A stretch of DNA of 64,000 nucleotides from Streptomyces sp. GESEQ-35 (lineage in GTDB: Bacteria > Actinomycetota > Actinomycetes > Streptomycetales > Streptomycetaceae), in contig NZ_JAFFSX010000006.1 in assembly GCF_017948485.1 (NCBI RefSeq), positions 248,001-312,000 on the forward strand. The letters are read 5' to 3'. The notes under the pieces are model-generated. The model was not told the origin of the DNA. It searched no databases and saw only the letters and a program-made list of their open reading frames with translations. The translations under genes and the position numbers were made by a program. Each line of letters opens with the position of its first letter. Within the stretch, counting starts at the first letter, position 1. Positions 51,364 through 58,968 of the stretch are shown here, in pieces.

Positions 51364-52887
51364 CTACGAGACCGCCGCTGCCGTACGGCTCTTGTAGACC
51401 CGGTACGCGGCACCCACCACCACGGTCACCGCGAGGAACAGCACCGTGAACCACTGGAAGTACCAGTGCCCGCCCGCCGGGTCGTACACCGCGGCCCGCG
51501 GCCACGCCAGGTTGACCGTCATGAACAGGCCGTACGCCAGCGCGAGGGCGTTGACCGGGACGCCCCAGCGGCCGAGGGAGAACAGGGGGGTGCCCTTCTC
51601 GTCGGTGCCGCCGGCGGTGAAGTCGCCGCGGAGCCGGCGGACCAGCAGCGGGCCGGTGACCATCGCGTAGGCGAGGTACAGCATCACGATGCAGGTGGTG
51701 CCGATGGCCAGGAACGCCTCGGGGGAGCCGAAGTTGAGCAGCAGCAGGGCGGCCGCGAGGACGCCGACCACCAGGGCGGGCGCGACGGGCATGCCGGTGC
51801 GCGGGTTGACCTTCGCGAGGCGTGCGGCGAAGGGCAGCTGGCCGTCGCGGGCCATCGAGAACAGCATGCGGCAGGCGGCCGTCTGGATGGCCAGGGTCGC
51901 CACGGTGATCGCCACCACCACGTCGACGAGCAGGGCTCGCCCGACGCCGTCGCCCAGGCTGCTGGTGAGGACGTAACTCAGGCCCTCGACGCCGAGCCGG
52001 CCGTCGGTGAGGCTGGGCGCGGCCAGCAGTCCGCCGAGGATGATCAGGCCGCCGAGCAGGCCCGCCGAACCGAGCGCGGTGAGGATCGTACGGGGCGCGG
52101 TGCGCCGAGGATTACGCGTCTCCTCGCTCATCTCGCCCGCGCTGTCGAAACCGATCATCACGTACGCCGCCGCGAACGAGCCCACCAGCAGCGCCCCCAC
52201 CAGACCCGACTCGGCGGCGGTCCCGGTCTCGAAGGTGATGCTCGGGGAGCGCTCGGAGTGGGTGAGCAGCAGGACGATGATGAGGACGGCGCCGATGATC
52301 TCGGCGGTGACGCCGACGCGGTTGACCAGGGACAGCACACGGTTGTCGAGGACGTTCACGAAGGTCGTCAGGACCAGCAGGATCACGCCGAGAAGCGCCG
52401 CGTTGGCCGCGCCGCTCGCCGAGGTGGGCGCCGGGTCGTCGCCGATCAGCTGGAAGCCGGACCAGATCGCGGGCAGGACCACCTGGAGGGCGAGCGCCGC
52501 CGCGGCGACGACCACGATCTGCCCGATCACCATGATCCAGCCGGCGAACCAGCCGAAGGTGAGGTTCGACAGACGCGACGACCACTGGAAGATCGCGCCC
52601 GAGATGGGATACCGCGCGGCCAGCTCCGCGAAGCAGGCGGCCACCAGCAGTTGCCCGAGCAGCACCGCCGGCCAGGCCCAGAAGAAGACGGGGCCGCCGA
52701 ACGCGTACCCGAAGGCGAAGAACTGGAAGACGGTCGTCAGTACGGAGATGAAGGAGAACCCGGCCGCGAACGAGGCGTACTCGCCGAGGCTGCGGTGCAG
52801 TTCCTGGCGGTAGCCGAACTCGGTGAGAGAGCGGTCGTCGGATGACTCCGGCGGGTCCGGGCGTACGTCGGAGGGGGCGGTGGTCAC
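51364..52887 (-). CDS. APC-family permease, likely urea-carboxylase-associated type
   Basis: A 507-residue amino acid/polyamine/organocation permease with about 12 membrane segments. Marks are EYASFAAGFSFISVLTTVFQFF, GFDSAGEMSEETRNPRRTAPRTIL and FSMARDGQLPFA. Its upstream region carries nearly the same palindrome as the DUF1989/carboxylase operon (52925-52944), which fits the group annotated as urea carboxylase-related amino acid permeases. I infer import of guanidine, urea or a related compound. GTG at 52887. Confidence 0.85.
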   Translation of the reverse strand: MTTAPSDVRPDPPESSDDRSLTEFGYRQELHRSLGEYASFAAGFSFISVLTTVFQFFAFGYAFGGPVFFWAWPAVLLGQLLVAACFAELAARYPISGAIFQWSSRLSNLTFGWFAGWIMVIGQIVVVAAAALALQVVLPAIWSGFQLIGDDPAPTSASGAANAALLGVILLVLTTFVNVLDNRVLSLVNRVGVTAEIIGAVLIIVLLLTHSERSPSITFETGTAAESGLVGALLVGSFAAAYVMIGFDSAGEMSEETRNPRRTAPRTILTALGSAGLLGGLIILGGLLAAPSLTDGRLGVEGLSYVLTSSLGDGVGRALLVDVVVAITVATLAIQTAACRMLFSMARDGQLPFAARLAKVNPRTGMPVAPALVVGVLAAALLLLNFGSPEAFLAIGTTCIVMLYLAYAMVTGPLLVRRLRGDFTAGGTDEKGTPLFSLGRWGVPVNALALAYGLFMTVNLAWPRAAVYDPAGGHWYFQWFTVLFLAVTVVVGAAYRVYKSRTAAAVS

Positions 52888-52924
52888 GGGGCGGCACCTG
52901 CCTTGGGCGCGGAAGCGGCGGGGA

Positions 52925-52944
52925 TTCCTGTCGGATGACAGAAA
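52925..52944. promoter_or_regulatory. Palindromic operator before the APC permease
   Basis: TTCCTGTC-GGAT-GACAGAAA has 8-bp arms with one mismatch and the same ATTAGG 3' context as the site at 44703-44722. Both sites precede minus-strand transcription units. It is a likely second target of the TetR protein encoded at 44824-45459. Confidence 0.65.
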
Positions 52945-53027
52945 TTAGGGAGGGCCTGTTTCGGGTGCGTCACTTAGGCATGTCCACGGCGAACCCAAAT
53001 ACTCACGCCCTTGCCGTGCGCGCCAAA

Positions 53028-53078
53028 TCGCGATACATCGTGTGTGTTGACGCCGTGTGCCCTCTCGCGATATGTTCG
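53028..53078 (+). promoter_or_regulatory. padR promoter with overlapping direct repeats
   Basis: TTGACG (53047-53052) and TATGTT (53071-53076) form a -35/-10 pair with 18-bp spacing. TCGCGATACATCG (53028-53040) lies just upstream of the -35, and TCGCGATATGTTCG (53065-53078) covers the -10. The shared TCGCGATA element suggests an autoregulatory PadR binding site. Confidence 0.5.
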
Positions 53079-53109
53079 GCCACGGATATTCGGAAGCGAG
53101 GTGGTGGCC

Positions 53110-53730
53110 ATGGCGAGGACGCGCCGCAAGCTCAGCAACCCGTTGGCGCTCGCCGTCATGACGACCCTCTGGCAGAAGCCGATGCATCCGTACGAGATCG
53201 CCCAGACCCTGCGCAGTCAGGGCAAGGACGCCAGTACGAAAACCAACTACGGCTCGCTCTACACGGTCGTACAGAACCTCGAGAAGCACGGCTTCGTCGA
53301 GGTGACCGGTGTGGAACGCCAGGGCAACCGCCCCGAGCGCACGGTGTACGGGCTCACCGAGGCCGGGCGTGAGGAGATGGCGGAGTGGCTGTCCGACCTG
53401 CTGGCCATCCCGGCCAAGGAGTTTCCGATCTTCGAGACGGCGCTCTCGCTGATGTCGGCGCTGCCTCCCGACGAGGTGGTGCGGCTGCTGGAGATGCGAC
53501 TGAGCTCGCTGGAGGTGCAGGTGGCGAGTGGCCGGGGCGCGCTCGAGAAGCTCTACGAGACGTTGCCGAGGCTCTTTCTCGTCGAGGTCGAGTACCAACT
53601 GCACATCGTCGAGGCGCAGGCCCAATGGGTCCGTGGCTTCCTCGACGAGGTCAGAAAGGGCTCGCTGCCCGGCGTCGAAGGGTGGCGGCGGTACCACGAA
53701 ACGGGGGAGCTGCCACCGGAGTTCACGTAA
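53110..53730 (+). CDS. PadR-family regulator
   Basis: A 206-residue PadR protein. The winged helix is in the first 90 residues (LALAVMTTLWQKPMHPYEIAQTLR, NYGSLYTVVQNLEKHGFVEVTGVERQGNRPERTVYGLTEAGREE), and the rest is the Vir-like helical dimerisation domain. ATG at 53110; GTG at 53104 is an alternative. It precedes a DrrAB-like ABC exporter, separated by a hairpin, and probably represses it. The inducer is unknown. Confidence 0.92.
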   Translation: MARTRRKLSNPLALAVMTTLWQKPMHPYEIAQTLRSQGKDASTKTNYGSLYTVVQNLEKHGFVEVTGVERQGNRPERTVYGLTEAGREEMAEWLSDLLAIPAKEFPIFETALSLMSALPPDEVVRLLEMRLSSLEVQVASGRGALEKLYETLPRLFLVEVEYQLHIVEAQAQWVRGFLDEVRKGSLPGVEGWRRYHETGELPPEFT

Positions 53731-53745
53731 GGACGTAACGAAAAG

Positions 53746-53783
53746 GACCCCGGCCGGGCTGTTGCAGCAGCCCCGCCAGGGTC
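53746..53783 (+). terminator. Hairpin after padR
   Basis: A 16-bp stem with two mismatches (53746-53761 and 53768-53783, outer GACCC/GGGTC) lies 15 bp after the PadR stop. It may attenuate read-through into the ABC exporter genes. The remaining gap to 53903 holds no gene. Confidence 0.65.
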
Positions 53784-53903
53784 ACGAACCCCGAACCGAC
53801 TCCGCCGTGCAGCGCAGCCAGGCCATCGAGGTGCGGCACACCCAGGATAGCCCGGCGCTCTTCACGCGGATCAGTTGTCATCCGCTCATTCAGGAGAGCT
53901 GTC

Positions 53904-54926
53904 GTGAGTAGTAGTAGTAGTAGTACGCGTGCGCCCGCAGTGCGGGTGCACGAGCTGATCAAGACCTACCCCGGTGATGTCACCGCCCTGCGCGGCATGG
54001 ACCTCACCGTCGAGCCCGGCACCGTCTTCGGCCTCCTCGGGCCCAACGGCGCCGGCAAGTCCACCACCGTCAAGATCCTCACCACCCTTGCCCGCCCCGA
54101 CTCGGGCACGGCCATCGTCGCCGGCCACGACGTGCTGCGCCACCCCGACCGGGTGCGCCGCGCGATCGGTGTGGTCGCCCAGAGCTCCGGCACCGACCCG
54201 GTCGCCACCGGCCGTGAGAACCTCCAACTCCAGGGCAGGCTCTACGGCTTGAAAGGCGCCGCCCTGAACCGTCGCGTGGACGAGCTGCTGGACCGCTTCA
54301 AGCTCGCCGACGCCGCCCGCCGCCCGGTCAAGGGCTACTCCGGAGGTATGCAACGCCGCCTCGATGTCGCCCTCGGCCTGGTGCACCGACCCGAGGTGCT
54401 CTTCCTCGACGAGCCCACCACCGGGCTCGACCCGGAGGCCCGCACCGCGATGTGGGACGAGATCGCCCGCCTCGCCGGCGACGAGGGCCTGACCATCCTG
54501 CTCACCACCCACTACCTCGAAGAGGCCGACCGGCTCGCCGAGCGCATCGCGATCGTCGACCGCGGCCGGGTCGTCGTGGAGGGCACCCCGCACTCCCTCA
54601 AGGGCGAACTCCGCGGCGACGCCGTCCACTTGGAACTGCGCACACCGGTCGGCGAAGCCGGTCGTACGCTGCTGGAGACCGGCCTCGGCGGGCTGCCGGG
54701 CGTGCACGAGGTGCTGGTCGACGGCCACCGGATCAGCGTCCGCGCCGACGACGGGGCGGCGGCGATGCCCGCACTGCTGGGAGCACTTGAACGAGCCGGG
54801 GTCGGTGTCGCCGCCGCGACGGTCGCGCGTCCCTCCCTCGACGACGTCTATCTGCGGTACGCGGGCCGCCGCTACTCCGAGGCCGACGGCACCGGTGACC
54901 TTCTCGTGGCCGGAGGTGTGCGATGA
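53904..54926 (+). CDS. ABC exporter ATP-binding protein (DrrA-like)
   Basis: A 340-residue ATPase of the daunorubicin-resistance DrrA type. Walker A is LLGPNGAGKSTTVKIL, signature YSGGMQRRLDVALGL, Walker B EVLFLDEPTTGLDPEART, and H-loop LLTTHYLEEADRL. The C-terminal DrrA regulatory domain follows. The GTG start is followed by six AGT/Ser-type codons, a trinucleotide repeat that gives a poly-Ser N-terminus. Its stop overlaps the permease ATG (ATGA). It likely powers export of a drug or lipid. Confidence 0.94.
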   Translation: MSSSSSSTRAPAVRVHELIKTYPGDVTALRGMDLTVEPGTVFGLLGPNGAGKSTTVKILTTLARPDSGTAIVAGHDVLRHPDRVRRAIGVVAQSSGTDPVATGRENLQLQGRLYGLKGAALNRRVDELLDRFKLADAARRPVKGYSGGMQRRLDVALGLVHRPEVLFLDEPTTGLDPEARTAMWDEIARLAGDEGLTILLTTHYLEEADRLAERIAIVDRGRVVVEGTPHSLKGELRGDAVHLELRTPVGEAGRTLLETGLGGLPGVHEVLVDGHRISVRADDGAAAMPALLGALERAGVGVAAATVARPSLDDVYLRYAGRRYSEADGTGDLLVAGGVR

Positions 54927-55699
54927 GCACGGCGGTATCCCAGACCTGGTACATGACCCAGCGTCAGCTGATGGTGTTCGCCCGCCAGCCCGCGTACGCG
55001 ATCATCACTCTCATCCAGCCGGTGATCTGGCTGTTCCTGTTCGGCAGCCTCTTCAAGAAGGTCGTCGAACTGGGCGGCTTCGGCACCACCTCGTACCTCG
55101 ACTACCTGGTGCCGGGCGTGGTCGTGATGAGCGCGCTCAGCTCCAACCTGTGGGCGGGCATGGGCACGCTGGAGGAGATCCAGCGCGGCACCCTCGACCG
55201 CTTCCTGACCACGCCGATCAGCCGGGCCGCGCTGATGAACGGGAACGTCGTCAACAACGGCCTGGTCACCGCCCTTCAGTCGGTCATCATCGTGCTCCTC
55301 GGCCTGCTGGGCGGCGCCGACTACCCGGGCGGCATCGGCGGCATCGCGGTGCTGATCCTCGCCTCCGTGCTGCTGGGCACGGTCTTCGGGGCGCTGTCCA
55401 ACGCACTCGGCATGCTGGTGCGGCAGCGAGAGTCGATCATCGGCATCAACACCTTCCTGCTGCTGCCGTTGACCTTCCTGTCCAGCGCGTTCATGGCGCC
55501 CGCCCAGATGCCCGGCTGGATGCGGCACATCGCCGACTTCAACCCGGTCAACTGGGCGATGGTCGCGGGCCGTTCGGCGATGTCCGACTCACCCGACTGG
55601 GGTGACGTACTCAGCCGCGGCGGGGCGCTGCTGGCGCTCGCGGTCGCGGCGGTGTGGCTGTCGATCCGGACGTTCCGGTCCTACCAGCGGTCGGTGTGA
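54923..55699 (+). CDS. ABC-2 type exporter permease (DrrB-like)
   Basis: A 258-residue ABC-2 permease with six predicted membrane helices. Conserved segments are ALMNGNVVNNGLVTALQS and NTFLLLPLTFLSSAFMAPAQMPGWMR-HIADFNPVNW, typical of DrrB. It pairs with the preceding ATPase. A perfect hairpin follows at 55741-55773. Confidence 0.94.
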   Translation: MSTAVSQTWYMTQRQLMVFARQPAYAIITLIQPVIWLFLFGSLFKKVVELGGFGTTSYLDYLVPGVVVMSALSSNLWAGMGTLEEIQRGTLDRFLTTPISRAALMNGNVVNNGLVTALQSVIIVLLGLLGGADYPGGIGGIAVLILASVLLGTVFGALSNALGMLVRQRESIIGINTFLLLPLTFLSSAFMAPAQMPGWMRHIADFNPVNWAMVAGRSAMSDSPDWGDVLSRGGALLALAVAAVWLSIRTFRSYQRSV

Positions 55700-55740
55700 C
55701 GGCCTTCTGGTTCGACGAGCGGTCGGTCTGAGACCAGAAA

Positions 55741-55773
55741 AGGCGGCCCGCGCTCTCAACGCGCGGGCCGCCT
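55741..55773. terminator. Perfect hairpin between convergent ABC permease and SIP genes
   Basis: AGGCGGCCCGCGC (55741-55753) and GCGCGGGCCGCCT (55761-55773) pair perfectly over 13 bp with a 7-nt loop. It lies between two convergent genes and can stop transcription from both sides. Confidence 0.9.
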
Positions 55774-55783
55774 CTCTACGTTG

Positions 55784-56629
55784 TCACGCCGCGGGCGACG
55801 CGCCCTCCTGCTCCGCCTCGATGCGTGCGTTCCACTCCCGCTTGGACGCCTGCCACCCGTCCTCGTTGTGACCGAGCCGCCAGTAGCCGGAGATCGAGAG
55901 GTCCTCGCGCGCGATCTCCCGCTCGACCCGCAGAAGGGCCCGCAGCTCTTTCACGAAGGCCGCCTCGCCGTGGACGAAGGCGTGCACCCGGCCCTCCGGG
56001 AACTCCAGTGCGCGGACCGCCTCCACCAGTGCCTCGCCGACGGGCCGGGCGCCGCGGTGCACCCAGACGACCTCGACGTCCGAGTCGATCTTCTGCTCCT
56101 CCTCGGGGCCGGAAACCTCCACGAAGGCATGGGCGCGGGCGCCGGCCGGCAGCGCCTCCAGGGAGCGGGCGATCGCGGGCAGTGCGCTCTCGTCGCCCAC
56201 GAGCAGATGCCAGTCGGCCGTGGTGTCGGGGGCGTAGGCGCCGCCCGGGCCCATGAACCGCACGGTCTCGCCGGGCTGCACGCGCACGGCCCAGGGGCCC
56301 GCGAGGCCCTCGTCGCCATGGATCACGAAGTCCAGCGACATCTCGCGGTGTTCGGCGTCCCAGTGGCGCACGGTGTAGGTCCGGGTCACCGGCCACTGCT
56401 CGCGCGGGAACTCCTCGCGGATGCGCTGCATGTCGAAGGGCTCGGGGTAGGTCACACCCTCGGCCGGGAACAGGATCTTGACGTAGTGGTCGGTGCAGGT
56501 GTCCGCCGCGAACTCGGCCAGTCCGTCGCCGCCGAGCACCACGCGCTGCATGTGTGGGGTGAGCCGTTCGGTGCGGACGACCTGCGCGGCATGGGGCTTA
56601 CGCGGCTTGCGGTCCGGACGCTCTGCCAT
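55784..56629 (-). CDS. Siderophore-interacting protein (ferric-siderophore reductase)
   Basis: A 281-residue flavin reductase of the ViuB/SIP family. The FAD motif is RTYTVRHW (RxYT), followed by DFVIHGDEGLAGPWA and the NAD(P)H-like segment HLLVGDESALPAIARSLE; the C-terminus holds ISGYWRLGHNEDGW. It releases iron from imported siderophores in the cytoplasm by reduction. A DmdR1-type iron box lies 18 bp before the start, so it should be induced when iron is low. Confidence 0.95.
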   Translation of the reverse strand: MAERPDRKPRKPHAAQVVRTERLTPHMQRVVLGGDGLAEFAADTCTDHYVKILFPAEGVTYPEPFDMQRIREEFPREQWPVTRTYTVRHWDAEHREMSLDFVIHGDEGLAGPWAVRVQPGETVRFMGPGGAYAPDTTADWHLLVGDESALPAIARSLEALPAGARAHAFVEVSGPEEEQKIDSDVEVVWVHRGARPVGEALVEAVRALEFPEGRVHAFVHGEAAFVKELRALLRVEREIAREDLSISGYWRLGHNEDGWQASKREWNARIEAEQEGASPAA

Positions 56630-56646
56630 GACGACCTCCGTGCTCC

Positions 56647-56665
56647 ATTGCTTAGGCTTACCTAA
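56647..56665 (-). promoter_or_regulatory. Iron box (DmdR1/DtxR-type operator)
   Basis: ATTGCTTAGGCTTACCTAA matches the Streptomyces iron-box consensus at 15 of 19 positions, including the whole right half TTAGGCT.ACCTAA. It lies directly upstream of the siderophore-interacting protein gene. Confidence 0.8.
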
Positions 56666-56731
56666 GTTAGCATCTTCCCCCAGTTAACACCCCGCTCATG
56701 ATGTTTTGATGAGCGCACGCCCCCGGAATCG

Positions 56732-57649
56732 TCACGTCCCCAGCGTCGTGAGCAGCCGCTGGAGTGAACCGCCCAGCCCCCAGCGCACCGCCAGCGCGTC
56801 CAGCGCCGCCGCGTCGCGCGGTGTGCGCGGCACGGCCGTGTCGACATCCGGCAGCGGGACGTCGTCCGCGACCTTCACCACCGTCGGCGCGACGGCGACG
56901 TACGGCCGCGACTCGTCGAGCCGTTTGCGCTGGGACGGGGTGAGCCTGGCCTTCGGGTCGTCGACCGCGGCCATGATCCCGGCCAGGTCCCCGAACTCGG
57001 CGAGCAGCTTGGCGGCCGTCTTCTCGCCGATGCCGGGCACACCGGGCAGACCGTCGCTCGGGTCCCCGCGCAGCGTCGCCAGATCCGCGTACCCCCTGCC
57101 GTCGACGCCGTACTTCTCGCGCAGCCACGCCTCGTCGGTGAGCTGGAGCGTGCCGACGCCCTTGAGCGGATACAGCACGCGCACCCCGCGCGCGTCGTCC
57201 ACCAGCTGGTACAGGTCGCGGTCGCCGGTGACGATGTCGACCGGGCCGGTGGCACGGGCGGTGAACGTGCCGATCACGTCGTCCGCCTCGTACCCCTCGA
57301 CGCCCACGCGCGCGATGCCGAGCGCGTCCAGGACGTCCTCGATGACCGGCACCTGCGGCGACAGCGTGTCGGGCACCTCCTCCTCGTCCGGGCCGGCCTC
57401 GCGCTCCTCGGCCACCCGGTGCGCTTTGTAGGAGGGGATCAGATCGACCCGCCACTGCGGCCGCCAGTCGGCGTCCATGCAGGCCACCAGGGCGTCCGGG
57501 TGGTGGTCCCTGACCAGGCGGTCGATGAACTCCAGCAGTCCGCGCACGGCGTTCACCGGCGTGCCGTCCGGCGCCTTCACGGAGTCCGGGACGCCGAAAT
57601 AGGCGCGAAAGTAGAGCGAGGCGGTGTCGAGGAGCATCAGTCGTCCCAT
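56732..57649 (-). CDS. 5'-3' exonuclease (Pol I N-domain-like)
   Basis: A 305-residue stand-alone 5'-nuclease. Metal-binding acidic motifs are seen in LLDTASLYFRAYFG, ACMDADWRPQWR, EGYEADDVIGTF and VTGDRDLYQLV, and the helix-hairpin-helix is DGLPGVPGIGEKTAAKLLAEFG. It probably removes RNA primers or flaps. ATG at 57649, with GAGG upstream, is chosen over an ATG 12 bp earlier. Confidence 0.92.
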   Translation of the reverse strand: MGRLMLLDTASLYFRAYFGVPDSVKAPDGTPVNAVRGLLEFIDRLVRDHHPDALVACMDADWRPQWRVDLIPSYKAHRVAEEREAGPDEEEVPDTLSPQVPVIEDVLDALGIARVGVEGYEADDVIGTFTARATGPVDIVTGDRDLYQLVDDARGVRVLYPLKGVGTLQLTDEAWLREKYGVDGRGYADLATLRGDPSDGLPGVPGIGEKTAAKLLAEFGDLAGIMAAVDDPKARLTPSQRKRLDESRPYVAVAPTVVKVADDVPLPDVDTAVPRTPRDAAALDALAVRWGLGGSLQRLLTTLGT

Positions 57650-57682
57650 CACGCCTCGCAATCATGCCGTACGGCTGTGACA

Positions 57683-57708
57683 GTCACCCGGATGCGTCAC
57701 CCGGATGC
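57683..57708. repeat. Two tandem 13-bp repeats
   Basis: GTCACCCGGATGC at 57683-57695 is repeated exactly at 57696-57708 in the 230-bp gap between the exonuclease and the osmoprotectant ABC genes. It could be an operator for the latter; no regulator is known. Confidence 0.6.
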
Positions 57709-57879
57709 CGTGCTCATTGCGTTCACGGCGCGTAAGTAAAGGCCGTGTGAACTGAACCACTCGGGCGTTTGTCCTGCTGAAGCGGGGGCAGGCGCCGCCA
57801 CTGAGCGACGCCGGTTGCGCATTTCAACGATTGCGTCCGTGCCGCGCCCATTTCCTGGCCGCCGAGCATAGAGGTACGA

Positions 57880-58968
57880 GTGTCATCAAGGCTTGAGGCA
57901 GAGCAGTTGTACAAGGTGTTCGGCAGACGACCGGACGACGCAGTCGAGCGGCTCCGGAAGGGGGCCGACCGGGACGAACTGCGGGCCGACGGCACCACCG
58001 CCGCCGTGATCGACGCGTCCTTCACCGTGGAACCCGGTCAGATATTCGTCGTGATGGGCCTGTCCGGGTCCGGCAAGTCCACGTTGCTGCGCATGCTCAA
58101 CGGGCTCCTGGAGCCGACTGCGGGACAGGTCCGGTTCGACGGACAGGACCTGACCGCTCTCGGCGCCCGGGAACTGCGTGAGGTCCGCGCGAACAAGATC
58201 AGCATGGTGTTCCAGCACTTCGCGCTCTTCCCGCACCGCAGCGTCCTCGAGAACGCCGCCTACGGACTCGCCGTCCAGGGCGTCCCGCGCGCCGAGCGGG
58301 AGAAGCGCGCCACCGAGGCGCTGGAGATGTGCGGCCTGGCCGGCTGGGAGAAGTCCTGGCCCGACGAGCTGTCCGGCGGTATGCAGCAGCGCGTGGGCCT
58401 GGCCCGCGCCCTGGCCACCGACGCCGATCTGCTCCTGATGGACGAGTCGTTCAGCGCGCTCGACCCGCTGATCCGCCGTGACATGCAGGACCAGCTCCTG
58501 ACGCTCCAGCAGCGCCTGAAGAAGACCATCGTGTTCATCACCCACGACCTCAACGAGGCCATGCGACTGGGCGACCGCATCGCCGTCATGCGTGACGGCA
58601 GCATCGTCCAGATCGGCACCGCCGAGGACATCCTCGTGCGCCCCGCCGACGACTACGTCGCCTCGTTCACCAAGGACGTCGACCGCTCCCGCGTGCTGAC
58701 CGCGTCCTCCGTCATGGACACGGACCTGCGCGGCGACGAGGCCGACTGCGACTGCGCGACCGCGACGCCCGCCACCCCGTTCAACGAACTGTGCGCGCTC
58801 AGCGCCCGCCTCTCCCACCCCGTGGCCGTGCTCGACGGCAAGCGGAAGCTGGTCGGTGTCGTCCCACGACAGCGGCTCGTCGGCTTCCTCGGTGACGAGA
58901 CGGGGGCCCCGGCGCCGTGCGACTCCCCGCGGGACAAGGGCGGAGAGAAGGTGACGGCCGGTGCCTAG
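57880..58968 (+). CDS. Glycine betaine/proline ABC transporter ATPase (ProV/OpuAA)
   Basis: A 362-residue ATPase. Walker A GLSGSGKSTLLRMLNG, Q-loop MVFQHFALFPHRSVLENAAYGL, signature LSGGMQQRVGLARAL and Walker B DLLLMDESFSALDPLIRRDMQDQL match the ProV/OpuAA group. The C-terminal 80 residues resemble one CBS-like domain (HPVAVLDGKRKLVGVVPRQRL), which in relatives senses ionic strength. GTG start. It overlaps the next gene by 8 bp and energises import of osmoprotectants. Confidence 0.94.
   Translation: MSSRLEAEQLYKVFGRRPDDAVERLRKGADRDELRADGTTAAVIDASFTVEPGQIFVVMGLSGSGKSTLLRMLNGLLEPTAGQVRFDGQDLTALGARELREVRANKISMVFQHFALFPHRSVLENAAYGLAVQGVPRAEREKRATEALEMCGLAGWEKSWPDELSGGMQQRVGLARALATDADLLLMDESFSALDPLIRRDMQDQLLTLQQRLKKTIVFITHDLNEAMRLGDRIAVMRDGSIVQIGTAEDILVRPADDYVASFTKDVDRSRVLTASSVMDTDLRGDEADCDCATATPATPFNELCALSARLSHPVAVLDGKRKLVGVVPRQRLVGFLGDETGAPAPCDSPRDKGGEKVTAGA

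Noticed and set aside
57683..57708. CRISPR or integrative attachment site
   Set aside because: Only two 13-bp tandem copies, no spacer, no integrase; treated as a simple tandem repeat.
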